Below are positions 24,920 through 36,725 of a DNA stretch of 64,000 nt, piece after piece (positions within the stretch are counted from its first letter, which is position 1; each line of letters opens with the position of its first letter). Below the pieces are notes generated by a model. The model saw only the letters and a list, made by a program, of their open reading frames with translations, was not told where the DNA came from and ran no database searches. The stretch comes from Lycium barbarum (taxonomy: Eukaryota > Streptophyta > Magnoliopsida > Solanales > Solanaceae): the NCBI RefSeq assembly GCF_019175385.1, contig NC_083344.1, positions 59,024,782-59,088,781 on the forward strand, written 5' to 3'. Made by a program: the position numbers and the translations under genes.

Positions 24920-25498
24920 CTATATCAGATCTGCCATGGTATGACGACTATATATAACCACCGAACAATCTCTATATACTCGCTTTGCTATAACAGAAAC
25001 TCCTACCGGTGTGGCTACCACAAATGGTTCTATCAACTCAGGTTCTATTCCGATTCTACTAGCAATAAAGGGAGATATATATGATAAGGTGGAGCCTGGA
25101 TCTATCAATGCATATACGTCCCGAGAGAAAATCGATAATATACCTGTAACCACATTCGGTGACGCCTCCTAATCCTGCCTACTAGACAAAGCATATATGC
25201 GGTTCGAAGGACCACTAGAACTGGAAGCTCCACCACGACCTCTACCACGGCCTGCTGGTGTCTGAATACCCTGCCCCATAGGGCGTATAGCTACAGAAGA
25301 AGATAAACCAGCAACCGACCCAGTAGGCTGAGCCATACCACTTACACCATCTCCATAGGGACACTCCTTCATCATATGGCCATGATGGGTGCAAGAAAAA
25401 CAAGCACCTGTAGCCCAACAACATTCCCTAGAATGGGGCCTACCACATCGAGAACACCGAGGCAAAGGTGGCCTCGACTGACTCGAACCCCTGTTCAT
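24920..25498 (-). pseudogene. R1 gag C-terminus (zinc knuckle) and aspartic protease
   Basis: The 25498-25169 frame has a Cys-His region whose second knuckle reads C-FS-C-THHG-H-MMKE-C, a full CX2CX4HX4C motif, then a Gly/Arg/Ser-rich linker. A TAG near 25167 (CAG in R2) splits it from the protease frame (25153-24920), which has ALIDPGSTLSYIS, the Asp-containing active-site loop of Gypsy proteases. In the intact ancestor these formed one gag-pol frame. Confidence 0.88.
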
Positions 25499-26590
25499 CT
25501 GTGAACCCGAAGCCTTAGAGCTCTGACCGGCCCCTGAATACCCTGTGCTATCAAATATCCTACCTTTAAACTGTGGGGGTGCACTCCGTGCTGGCTGGGA
25601 AGAATATCTAGTATGCTGCTGAGGCTGCCTACCTCGAAACTCACAAAGTTAACTAGCCGATCTAGCCCTCTTATGTTGGCCTCTGTCGTAATCTCTATCT
25701 GGCTGACGTCCTCTGTGTCGATCCTCTACCCCCTGTGCATATTCCTGTACCCGAGCAATATCCATACCTGGCTAAAGAGGCACTGCCATACAACCATCAA
25801 TCAAATAATGATCCAGTCCCATCACATAACGATGCACTCTATCAGCCATATCAGCTACAATAGTAGGCGCATATCTAGCCAACGAATCAAACTCAAGACT
25901 ATACTCGTGAACGCTCCTTCCACTCTGCTTCAAATGTAAGAATCTATCAACTCTAGCTCGTCTCATCTCTGGAGGCAGGAAGTGGCCAAGGAAGGCCTCC
26001 ACAAACTCATCCCATACCGCAGGAGGAGCACCCTCGCCTCTAGATAACTCCCAAGACTCATACCAATTAACAGCTACATCCCGCAACCGATACGAAGCCA
26101 ACTCAACAGACTCAGTCTCATATGCCTTAATTACCTCAATGTACGCTGCATCTGCCGAATAAACTCCAGCAGATCATCCTCGGGCTTTGACCTGAAAAAC
26201 TTTGGAGGATTACAACTTAAGAAGTCACAAGCCCTCAAACTATCAGATCTATCCGCATGGTCAACTCCTAGTCCATGCCTGCGAGCCTGCCCTGCCACTA
26301 ATCTGGTCAGCAGCTGAACTGCATCTCTCATGGTCCTATCCTCCGCCCCTTGGCTGAAGAGCTGGAGGCTCAGGTGCTGGGGCCTCGGGAGCTGGCGGTG
26401 GGGCTGCCCCCTGAACTGGAGCTGCTGCTGCTCTAAGCTCCTCTGGAGGTGGCGGTGTAGCAGAGCTCGCTGACTAGAGTACAATCTCAGGCATAGACTG
26501 GGCACGGGCCCTAGTAACTCTCCAGGTCTGACTAGTATCTCCTGCTACCGATTTGCCAATCTGGGCAGCTGTCGCGTTCTTTGGAGGCAT
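25499..26590 (-). pseudogene. R1 gag, broken
   Basis: The likely start is ATGCCTCCAAAG at 26590 on the minus strand, the same start as R2's gag at 51803. Recognisable gag parts are EDRTMRDAVQLLTRLVAG (26300s), the nucleocapsid-precursor stretch with NWYESWELSRGEGAPP and WDEFVEAFLGHFLPPEMR, and LEFDSLARYAP (26101-25772). Frame changes near 26350 and 26115 and stops near 25771 and 25649 inactivate it. The retrotransposon-gag identity rests on these motifs and position. Confidence 0.85.
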
Positions 26591-26699
26591 AGCTATGAAC
26601 ACAATAATTTGTTAGAGAGGGATTATCCTGATAATATAGCTCTATCGCACGATCTAGAGTAAGAAGGAAAGGTAACAACCTAAATGTCCTGTAGCTTCC

Positions 26700-26735
26700 T
26701 ATTTATAGAAGTGGTGTACAACACACCGATAAACA
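26700..26735 (-). promoter_or_regulatory. R1 leader hairpin (36 nt)
   Basis: 14-nt arms around an 8-nt loop; in element sense the loop is TTGTACAC, containing the 6-nt palindrome TGTACA. Same size and position as hairpins in R2, LA1 and LA2. Arms carry a few mismatches here. Confidence 0.7.
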
Positions 26736-26778
26736 ACACTCTACTAGACACGATCTTTAGACACTCTGAGGATGAACT

Positions 26779-26790
26779 ACTCTTATATCA
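26779..26790 (-). promoter_or_regulatory. R1 primer-binding site, degenerate
   Basis: By position (4 nt from the LTR end) this corresponds to TGGTATCAGAGC but reads TGATATAAGAGT in element sense, with four changes. R2's equivalent has one change. Confidence 0.7.
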
Positions 26791-26794
26791 CTTT

Positions 26795-27500
26795 TGTCAC
26801 GACCCAACCCCATGGGCCATGACTAGTGCCCGAGCTGGACACTCGTATACGAACCTGTTAGATATAGTCAGACTGAAACTAAGAACAGTATGGAAACTTG
26901 TAAAGGCAACTAAAGATTCATAACGCCACATATCATCATAAACCTATCCCCTGAGGAGTCACAGCTAACCAACACATAACATAATACGCAAGCCGACAAG
27001 GCTGCCACTATATACGGAGATACCCAAAACGAGTCATATTGACATAACTGACCAAAAACTACGTACAACCCACATATGTCTACAGACCTCTAAGAGTATA
27101 AACGTGAAATATGACGGGACAGGGCCCCGCCGTACCCCTGGATATGCATAAGTCTATATCAAAAGATCTGTACCAAAATAATCTAGGCTTCGGAACAATG
27201 GAGCTCTCCAACAGCTGAGTAAAAGTCCTAGGCTGGAGGATCACAAAACCGAGTGTCTGTACCTGCGGGCATGAAACGCAGCCCCCCGGAAGAAAGAAGA
27301 TTATGACTGAATAGAAGATAACAAAAGGCAAGTATGATAGTCAAGAATATCAATGCACCTGTGCATTACGAAATGATAATTATGCATATCTATATCATAT
27401 ATCATACCCTGCCCGTTATGGGACTCTGTGAACAAAGTCATCATATATACCATACCGACCCATCATGGGACTCAGTGCCATAATCATATCATATATATAT

Positions 27501-27575
<75 letters not shown>

Positions 27576-28610
27576 TATATACATACGTACCCGGCCCTCT
27601 AGTAAGGGACTCGATGAACAATGCAGTGAAACTGTGCACGAAAACATACCCGGCCCAGGACTCGGTGAAAGATATATTAACGGCATGCACAAGCAGAGTA
27701 GTGCGCAACCATATGCAAACTAAATCATCATATGAGACTCAATAGAATAATTAGAATGACTAATACTTGAGTATCAAAGACAACAGTCATGTCAAGTACC
27801 CCTCGAATGTCACTATGGATTATATCAAATAGAACTTCAAGAATCATAGACACGTATCAAGACAATATGAAATAGGTTCTAGATATCACGAACATTAGCC
27901 ATCCTAGTGTCTCTAAGAATAGGAGTTTCTTGGGAGTTTATACATTCGTCATCTGTTTGTCTCACATAGCTCATGCCAAAAAGAAAGAAGGGATAGCTTT
28001 ACATACCTTCAACGTTTAATCCGTGATTCGATATGTATACACTTCCTGAAGTACCTCAACCTATATTAAGACGTTAAAAACTATAGTTAAGCTACGAAAT
28101 GGCTTAAAACGTATTTTGAAGTTAGTAACTCATTTCTAGAAAATTGGGCGGCATTTCCCCTATATCGTTCACTTCCCTCACATCCAAATCAACTATAGAA
28201 ACGACCTGAATAACATCAACAACAACACGTCCAAGTAACCATATCAAGAACTAGTCAAAACAAGATCCAAAAACACCTCAAAACAGCCCGCACCGCACGC
28301 ACAATACTCCAAATCAGTCCACACGTTGCACATTTAACAATAATCAACATAACGACCACGACATACTCAAGTTATTCCTAATGATCTATAGCCACAACAC
28401 ATCTAAAAATGCTCTTACAATAACATGCTCCAAACAACTCATTACTACAACAACACAATATATACTCATAACCACACTTAGTCCTTCAACTCAACAAGAA
28501 CAGTCTCAAATAGCAACATAATCACGTGAGAATTTCCACCAAAAATCTCATAAAAACATCCCACAACCTCATCAACATCTAATCCAATTCATGTCCCAAC
28601 AATTTCATAT
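26795..28610 (-). mobile_element. R1 5' LTR, first piece
   Basis: Starts TGTCACGACCCAACCCCATG and follows the 3' LTR copy closely. About 50 bp of the hairpin block (the CAGTAC/GTACTG arms) is missing near 27290 compared with 13910-13960. It is interrupted at 28610 by L6. Confidence 0.88.
27504..27574. repeat. Compound (AC)n-(TA)n microsatellite
   Basis: An AC run (27504-27531) followed after a short gap by a TA run (27535-27574). The 3' LTR of R1 has only a short TATATATACATATG at the matching place (about 19590), so this expanded after insertion. Confidence 0.93.
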
Positions 28611-29006
28611 TGTTGTAGCCCGTATTTTGTACGTTCGGATAATTCAAGATAATTGCGAGAAGTTAAGGGAAAGACTATTTTCCAAAATTATTTTAATATA
28701 CAAGTTGTTTATTAGTATGGAAATATTGAGAAAGGCTAAGGGTAAAAAGGGAAATTCACAAAGTGGTTCATGGTAATATTGTGGAAGGCTAGGGGCAAAA
28801 TAGGAATTTCACAAAATATTCAACAAGGTTCTTGAAAGTGGCCATGTTGGCCGTGTGGCATATGTCCATATTTTTATTAAATGGGGCTTATTATAAATAT
28901 ATATGGACCAAAGCTTATATAACAAGACAAGTGGTCATATTTGTTTATTTTATGAAAGTTCAAGAAAAAGAGAGAAGGGGACATGTGTCCACCTTGTGTT
29001 GGTAGA

Positions 29007-29009
<3 letters not shown>

Positions 29010-29050
<41 letters not shown>
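29010..29050. repeat. (TA)n microsatellite in L6
   Basis: A pure TA run of about 41 bp at the position corresponding to L2's TATA-rich promoter-like stretch (14383-14402). Confidence 0.95.
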
Positions 29051-29054
<4 letters not shown>

Positions 29055-30741
29055 AGATGACAAAACAAGGCATAATCATCTTTTAAATCAAGAAGCTTGG
29101 AGAAGAAAAAAAAAAAGAGAAAAAGGCCATTCGGCCATGACTCCAAAATTTGTGTCCATGGAAGTTGATCAAGAAAAATTATTTTCTTCTAGAATTTCAA
29201 CTAATTGAAAGGTCCTCATTAACATGAAGGAGTTGTTGGAGCAAGCCAAGCATTTATTTGGGTGATTTACAAACCCTAGTTAAGTAAGAAGACAAGTGAA
29301 GAAAGGTAAGGTTCAATCTTCTTTTATATATGTTATGGATGGTTTATGCATGTTGTTGTATGTAGAAATGGATGAAATTCATGAAATATGTATGTGTATG
29401 GTTGTGGCCGAATAGAGGTGGTGTTGTGTAGATGTGATGAATTGATTTTATTTAGTATTTGGATTGTTGTAGTTGTGGATTCCATGATGAAAATGAAGGT
29501 TTGATGAATTGAAATGAAGTTGGAATCATTGTGGGAGTGTTGAAGAAGTTAATGTGACATTAGTATGGTTTCTTATATTTGTATGAATGATATTGCTAAT
29601 GTGTAGGTTGTAAATATAATTCATGAATTTTGAAGGGAGACATGTGTTTGGAAGATTGTAAGTTGGGTTGTTGTGATTGAATTTGAAAGAAGGAAATTTG
29701 TCGCTATTGTTTTTGTTGAATTTGGAAGGTTTCGGGTGAAGTAGTATGTGATTGGGTTGTTTTGAATATTATGTGAATTGTTTGAAGTATTCTTGAATCA
29801 TGTTAGAATGATTTCGGATTAATACTTGAATGTGGTATCATTGGTGTTAGCTTGAATATGTGTGATTGAATTGAATATAAATGAAATGCCGTCGAATTGT
29901 GTAAAAAGGATTGCTAGTGTTAGAATGCATTTGAAATAATTGTTGAAGTTGGAGATATGATTGTTGGTATTGTTGTTGATAATTTGGCCGAGTTGAATTC
30001 TCGAATTGTTGTTGATAAATTGGCCGAGTTAGATTCTCGGGGATGGTGTATTTACAGGGGAAATGCTGCCGAAATTTCGGCAGATTATAAATGAATTCAT
30101 TTGAAGGACTAAGACAAGCATATGGCGACAAATCTAACGATTGTGTAAATCTTCTTGAATGTATATTAGCGATAGCAAGTTTGGACAATTAAGCGTAACT
30201 AATAGGACGCGGAGCAGGTATGTAAGGCTTACCCTTTCTTTCTTTTGGCATGATCCTTATGAAACAAACATACGGTGTATATGTATGATTTCAAAGAAAT
30301 TCCTATTCTTAGAGCTACTAGGATGACTAATATTCTTGATTTCCATAAGCTACTTCATATGGTTTTGATACGTATCTATGATTTCTGAAGCACTATTTGA
30401 TATGTTTCCGAGTTTGTCTATGATTCTTATTCACTTTTTGATATGAGTACGCTCGATATAGTTGAGCTTATTATATGATTGAATAACGAGATGAGCATAA
30501 AGAATTTTATTTCTCAAAGAGTTCTGTAAGTTTTAATGTCCCTAACTTTAGTAAAAGATCTCGGATTTGCTTTGAAACGTTCGTAAAAGTTCTGTGGTAA
30601 AAATGTCCGTAACTTTCTCATACTAAACCGGATTGACTGGAAACGTGTTTATGATCCTTCAAATGTCGATAGGAGCACGTATCTATCGAGTCTTGATTTA
30701 TGTGCATATGGTTTCGCACTACTCTGCTCGTGCAAGCCTCA

Positions 30742-31195
30742 GTATGTTCTTCACTGCGTCCCGGGCCAGGTTCTGTTATCGTGCGTCTTCCTCTGCATTG
30801 TTCATCGCGTCCCTCTCCTTTGCAGGCCGGGTTCTGTTATATGTACATCTGTATATGATGACATGATGATATGGGGATGGCGGCCAGGATGGCATGTGAT
30901 GATTCTGTTCACCGCGTCCCGGAATAGAGGGCCGGGATGTGTTATATGCATATATGATATACGATTTTGACATGCATCGATGATTCTGTTCACCGCGTCC
31001 CTCACTAAAGGGCCGGGATCTGTTATATGCATATATGATATACGACATGCGTTGATGATTCTGTTCACCGCGTCCCTCACTAAAGGGCCGGGATCTATTA
31101 TATGCATATATGATGTATGATGTCGGCATACATGATGACTCCATCCACTGCGTCCCTCACTAAAAGGTCGGGATCTGTTATATGTATATGTATAT
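30742..31195 (+). repeat. LTR minisatellite with CCCT..AGGG hairpin units
   Basis: About six units headed TTCACCGCGTCCCTCACTAA or a variant, each followed by AGGGCCGGGATCTGTTATAT and an AT-rich tail. Each unit can pair CCCT with AGGG. L2, L3, F1 and LA2 LTRs hold one to three copies at the same place, so copy number varies between LTRs. ORFs on the minus strand here are repeat artefacts. Confidence 0.85.
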
Positions 31196-31487
31196 GATGA
31201 CATATGATGTCGGCACGCATGGTCTGTGTTAGGAAAGTAAGTATTTTGGCACTCTGGACGGTTTACTTATTTTCTGTACTTCTTCTGACATATCACATCG
31301 GTATGCATGATTTGCGTTCGGAAAAATAAGCATTTTGGTATTCTGAATAATGTACTTACTTTTGTCCGGTTTGTTTCGATTTTGGTTCTGTTTTCTGTAT
31401 TCCATGCTTTACATACTCAGTACATATTCCGTACTGACCCCTCTTCTTCGGGGGCTGCGTTTCATGCCACGCAGGTACATACAGATG

Positions 31488-31619
31488 GAATCATAATTTC
31501 CTTGCTATCACCATCTTTAAGCTGGCCGTGAACTTGGCAGCCATGGCTATTCTTGATCCTTGCTTTCAATGAGTTTTGGAGAAGATGAAATGAAGTGTAT
31601 GACTACTAATTAGTCATCA

Positions 31620-31662
<43 letters not shown>

Positions 31663-31990
31663 CCTACCCACTTGACATGTGGCCATCCCACTTGACATGT
31701 GTCCCACTATGGCATGCACCAATCAAATTCAGCCATGTTGTAGTGGGTCCCACTTTGTGGTCTAATTAAGTTAATTAATCATTAATACCTACTTAATAAT
31801 CTGATCATGGCTATTAATTAATCCTTGATCTCCACTAATATCTGCACTAATGGTAATTGATTAGCAAACCGTGCAATATTGAAATCGGAATTTAAAAGTC
31901 CTTGTCTCATATCTCAAAAATAATCTTGTCCTTGAACTTATGTCGATTAGCTTACGAATAATCCAACGTGCAAAAATACGGGATATAACA
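31488..31990 (-). mobile_element. R1 5' LTR, second piece
   Basis: Matches 20991-21534 (GGAATCATAATTTCCTTGC ... ACGGGATATAACA) and ends at the element's 5' terminus, followed by the AGAAG target copy. It contains the shortened TA run 31622-31658. Confidence 0.9.
31622..31658. repeat. (TA)n microsatellite
   Basis: A pure TA run; the allelic position in R1's 3' LTR is twice as long (21125-21201). Confidence 0.95.
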
Positions 31991-33375
31991 AGAAGAAAGG
32001 AAAGGATGTACTTTTTAAGGATTTCATATTAAGAACAAGAGCTGACAAAACACTAGAAGGACTATGAACCATAGCTACGATGCAAACGAGTAGTAAGGAG
32101 GATTATAGGACAAATGAGCTAAGATAATTAAAGGACGAATCGTGGGAATGGATGGTGTTGAATATCAACTTACAATGGTATAGTATAGACATAAATAGGA
32201 ATTCAGAACCTAGAGCAAGGAGAGTTTCAAGGATATTAAGAAGGTATTCGTGGAGAAAGACTAGGGCTAAAGGAGCGTGGTATAGTCGGACACTCCTTAA
32301 GGGGCTTAATAAATTCCGATGTGCCCATTAATTCAGTAACTTAGGGGACTACTAGTCATGAGAGGTAGAGGTGAAAACACAATAAAGAAGGCGTTAGGAT
32401 TGTATCCGATATGTATAAGCATTTTGATTTGACACAAGAACTCAACTAGCAAAAAGGAAAACAAGTTAAACCATGCGATAAAGAGAACTCCGGCATTATA
32501 TAGAATAGAGGAGTTGAAGGATCGCTAAGGTTGGACAGATGACTATCAAAGACGGTTAACACTCAGAGGTTACAGTATATGAAAACATCCTTTAAAAAAG
32601 GGGGGGGGGGGGAGAACAGACTCAGTTCTAAGATGAGCTATAATATTTCGAAGCTCAGGAAAAGGGAAATCATAGCACTAGAAGAGATGAAAGTTTTAGC
32701 AAGAGGAGTAAGTATTGGGATATCAATGATCTCTAAAGAAGGGAGATAGTGTGCGTATGAATAGCAAGAGAGCAGTGCTACCTAAGATTAGAAAGTACCT
32801 CACAAGTCGTGGAGTCACAAGTCGCCGGGCATATCAAATGTGAAAGTATATGTTATAGAACCATATAGACTATCGTCGTGATGCAATAGTCGGCAAAAAT
32901 GGTGTAAGGGAAACGATAGGAAGTCTAAGCAGAACATCAGCTAATTTAAGTCTCAATTGATCATCGGTACAAGAGAATCAAGGGCTTAAGAAGAAAGCAT
33001 ACTCATATCAAAAGGAAGTTATGATTAAGTAGGATTTTATCTTAATTCCATGTTTATAAATTTATATTGCAATTATGCTAAAACTGAGGAGAGGAAATTG
33101 CAGAAAAAGTTTAGGTATGAATAGGATGATATTGTAAGAAATTAAAGAGTTCGACCAAGAAATTAAAAATGAAATGATGTGATAAGTACCTAAGGTCGAC
33201 AAGTACAAAAAGGGATGATCTAAAATAGCACCAAGAAGCAAGCATGGCAGAGTTCCATATCTGAACAAGGGGATTTGTCTACTAGTAGAGATATAAGGAG
33301 CAAGGCAAAAGAGTACAACAATTAAGAATGCTCATAGACTGGCAGGGAGCCGTAGCAATCATAAGTTAAGACCTT
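31991..33375 (+). other. F1 internal non-coding, second part
   Basis: Begins with the right AGAAG copy and continues the purine-rich F1 internal sequence. A G run lies at about 32600-32612. I see no protein motif, RNA gene or palindrome in it. It ends abruptly at an integrase-coding segment. Confidence 0.65.
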
Positions 33376-33713
33376 CTTAATGGCAGCAGGTCTCCTATCG
33401 GTTGGTTCGATGTAGGCGAGACTAAGTTAATCGGCCTAGATATGATTCAGCAAGTTGTTGATAAGGTGAAGCTCATTCAGGAGAGATTATTGGTAGCCCA
33501 GAGTCTACAGAAGTCATATGCAGATAACCGATGTCGACACTTAGAGTTCAGATTGGTGATTGGGTGTTCTTGAAGGTGACACCCATGAAGGTTGTGATGA
33601 GATTCGGCAAGAAAGGGAAGCTTAGCCCGAGATACATTAGGCCTTATAAAATCATTCGTAGGGTAGGCAAGGTTGCCTATGAGTTGGACCTACCATCTGA
33701 TTTGGAAGCAGTA
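33376..33713 (+). pseudogene. F1 integrase C-terminal segment, frameshifted
   Basis: Forward frame encodes [16 protein letters not shown] and the following AQS..KSYADN stretch, then loses one base near 33547 and continues in another frame with IGDWVFLKV and [18 protein letters not shown] up to DLPSDLEAV. The frame is cut at 33713 by R2 (target CAGTA) and resumes at 54939. Upstream integrase, RT and gag are absent from F1, so this is a detached 3' end of pol joined to LARD-like sequence. Confidence 0.85.
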
Positions 33714-36623
33714 TGACACGACCCAACCCCGTAGGCCGTGACTAGTGCTCGATCTGGTCACCCAAACCCATCTATCAATCGTATTCAAATATATAGCGGA
33801 AGCCGACAAGGCTATATTCCAAATACAGATAATTTCCAGAAAAATTTCGGCAGAGTTTCCTTTGTTTTTCGGACTAACCAGAATAACCCTGTACACAGCA
33901 AACACCAACAGAGGCCACACAGGGCTAATCAAAGCAATGCACAAACATATGCGGACCGGCCGCCTCGGCGTATGGAATCGCCCAAACAACATATACACAT
34001 AAGCATACAGACACACCATAACCCACAAACATGTCCACAGACCTCTAAACTAACCGACAGAATCATATGACGGGACAGGGCCCCACCGTACCCAAATAGT
34101 CAGATATGCAGAAATATATACATGGCGAAAGATATATATACCAAAAGTGGACTCCGAATCAAGGAAGTACTCCGAAATAGCAAAAGTGAAGCCTACAGTG
34201 GTGGATCACCGGCGTCTGCACCTGCGGGCATGAAACGTAGCCCCCCGAAGGAAGGGGGTCAGTACGAAAGATGTACTGAGCAGGTAAAGCATGGAGTACA
34301 AAAATATAGGCCGCAACTGAAAGCGAACAGAATACCAAAGAGAGAAATGCCGAACAGTATATCAAAATGTTTATCAAAATCATATATACATAATGCAAAC
34401 AAAATCATGCAAAGCTCAGGAACGTGGTCACCACTCCGACGCTGGTGCCACACACAACATAACACTAGAAGGTTCAAATCTCCGTACATCCCCGAACACA
34501 CACATATGAGCGTATCACATCACAGCTATATCACAGCATAACTCCAAACGGAACCCGGCCCTATGGCGAGGCCTCGGGGAACCGTAACAAAGCATACGGC
34601 CGAATCATCATAGAGCGCACGAATCATAACCGGCCCGGGAACAGGTGAACAAAGTCATAATAAGGCACGAACGGAGTCATGAGCAAACAATGCAATTTCT
34701 ATATCAAAATAGCCTTTCAAAACTTGATTACTTCATAAGTCAATTCATTAACCAAAATAGTACGAAAGTCTATTTCACAAAATATTTCCAAAGTGGTACC
34801 TATGGCTCAAAACATAACTTAGTATCTCATGGTGTTCAAAACATTATTTCATAAAAGATAAATTCCAAATTCGAAGATTCTTTATCGAAGCTTATAAAAC
34901 AAAAAGAGCCTAGTAGGACAAATAAGGCATCTCGGGGTTAGCGGGCCCACCTCGGGTCAAGTCGAGGTGGCAAACATAATTTATGAGCATTTCGGGTCTA
35001 TAAGATCATACATAAAGATTTCAAAGTAATCCGATCGCATTTTCATAAGTTTCGGACGTTTGATTGCTTTCTAGCCAAAATAGGAACATTAGGCTTCAAT
35101 TGAATTGAATGAATAGTAGCCATTCTATAGATCGGATTTCGAGGAGCGGAAATGCTCCCGGGGTTCCGATATCAACCTAACATACTAAGACATGCCAAAA
35201 GAAGAAGTGGGAAGCTTTACATACCTTATAAACGTCTTATGCTCCCCCCAAACTCAAATCCCGATTCGTCCAGAATCTGCAAATGGTCAAAGTTACCTAT
35301 TAGAGATTCTTAAGCTTAAAAATCCCATTAACTTCATTTTTTGCCTACCGAAATTTCGGCAGCATTTCCCCTATATATCTAACACCCCTGAGACTTAGCT
35401 CGGCTCAAAATACATCAACAACAACCCAAACATCACAAACAACACAAACCACAACTAAAGCACTTTAACTTCAATATTCTTCCTTACTATATAAGTTGAC
35501 AACTTTCATTCAAACTTCACAATACCAAGCTAATGTTCACCTTATTGTATTCATTCACCCATTCAAGGTTATTCAAGCACATCCCAATTAGGTTCCAAAC
35601 ACTATACATAATTTCAAGAAGTTCCTTACTTTCCATATTTCGCCCGAAACATCAAAAATTCTGACGAACATTCCAACTTACATTGTTTCATTCCAAATTC
35701 ATTAACAATAACCATTAGTCACATTTAAAGCCTTAATATCATAATTATACAATGATATACACAAATATACCAAAGGTATATACTTTCCCATAATGTTCCG
35801 AAATCATTTTCCAACACCAATTCAATTCATTAAGCATTCATTTACGTTATAAAGGTCACAACAACGCAACAAACAACTAAACAAGATTAAATTCACGTGG
35901 CTTTGCACTTCCCATAGGTCACGGCTACAACACCAAACACACACACACACACGGCTTTGCACACACATCAAAACTATGGGATTCTCGTCTATTCTCCATC
36001 CTTAACACATTCATGCCAATTCCATAACATTAGAATAGCAACATTCATACCTTTACTTGAATTTCCGACTTGCCGCAAACGTGTACCTTTCGCCAAACTA
36101 ATTGTACCCCGTCGAAGAGCGTCTTGAGTACTCTACAATTATGGGAAAACCAAGATTCTTGGATCAAACACAAAGGCTTGGGAATTTTTTTTCTCTTCTT
36201 TCCCTAGTTCGGCCGAGAGCCCTTTTATTTTGTGGTGTTCTTCAATTTCTTTTGTTTTGATTGAGTTTCTTGATAATTCTAAAGGAAGACTTGGTATATA
36301 TCCACTTAAGAGAGCACATGTATGTCACATGATCATAAAAGAAATGGGTTTGGGCCAAGCCCTTGTGGCCGGCCACCCCATAACCTTTGGGCCTCAAATT
36401 TTGTTCTAATTTCTTGGCCCAATTCATTAAAAGTCCCCTTTTGTAATTCCCGAAACTAATTTCCGAAATTCCAAATTTACCCTCGGCCTTCCCCAATGTC
36501 TTGGCACTAAAGATTTCATAACCAACATAGTCATATTATCTAGAATCAAAATATTTCCTTATAACACACAAGTCTTATTCATTTTTCTCGATTTCCAAAT
36601 ATGCGAAAACACGGGACATAACA
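33714..36623 (-). mobile_element. R2 3' LTR
   Basis: Starts TGACACGACCC (TGTCACAACCC in the 5' copy) and ends ACACGGGACATAACA. Reverse-orientation blocks are visible: the hairpin block (about 34215-34290), ACCTCGGGTCAAGTCGAGGT arms (about 34950), AAGCTTTACATACC (about 35213) and CCGAAATTTCGG (35349-35360). A promoter-like TATATATCC is near 36294. No genes. Confidence 0.92.
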
Positions 36624-36659
36624 TTCTCCCCCCCTTAAGAACATTCGTCCCCGAATGTT
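36624..36659 (-). promoter_or_regulatory. R2 polypurine tract and pre-PPT palindrome
   Basis: In element sense AACATTCGGGGACGAATGTT (36659-36640) then TTAAGGGGGGGAGAA against the LTR. The arms are identical to those in R1, LA1 and LA2; only the 4-nt centre differs. Confidence 0.9.
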
Positions 36660-36725
36660 AAATTAGTCTTATAATATAACGGGGGAGTCTCCCTTTATAG
36701 TCAGCACACACAATTCATTCGTCAA

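Larger units (their letters stand above)
28611..31487 (+). mobile_element. L6: forward LTR fragment in R1's 5' LTR, 3' end lost
   Basis: Starts TGTTGTAGCCCGTATTTTG and tracks L2 (14105 onward): ACAAGTTGTTTATTAGTATGG, then GGTAAGGTTC near 29305, TTTACAGGGGAAATGCTGCC near 30050, CAGGTATGTAAGGCTTACCC near 30216 and the hairpin block at 31407-31478. It stops at about 31487 where L2 would continue for another 300 bp. The sequence then jumps into R1's LTR. CATAT (28606-28610) would be the left target copy; no right copy remains. Confidence 0.85.
13404..31990 (-). mobile_element. R1: complete reverse-strand Ty3/Gypsy element with nested insertions
   Basis: Both LTRs, a PPT (21535-21548), a degenerate PBS (26779-26790) and gag-PR-RT-RH-INT-tail remnants lie in the expected order on the minus strand, bounded by AGAAG. 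The LTR at low coordinates (13404-14104 plus 19541-21534) is the 3' LTR. The one at high coordinates (26795-28610 plus 31488-31990) is the 5' LTR. Subtracting inserts, the 3' LTR is about 2.7 kb and the internal region 5.26 kb. Many stops and shifts make it non-autonomous now. Confidence 0.92.

Noticed and set aside
30742..31195. CRISPR-like array of repeats and spacers
   Set aside because: Units are directly tandem with no unique spacers of fixed length, in a plant retrotransposon LTR.
30776..31203. Overlapping minus-strand frames with repeated SYIIYAYNRSRP-like peptide
   Set aside because: Translation of the LTR minisatellite in more than one frame; no evidence of coding.
33738..34541. Plus-strand frames in R2's 3' LTR, repeated at 52029-52834
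   Set aside because: They occur in both LTR copies because the LTR is duplicated; no motif, and antisense to the element.
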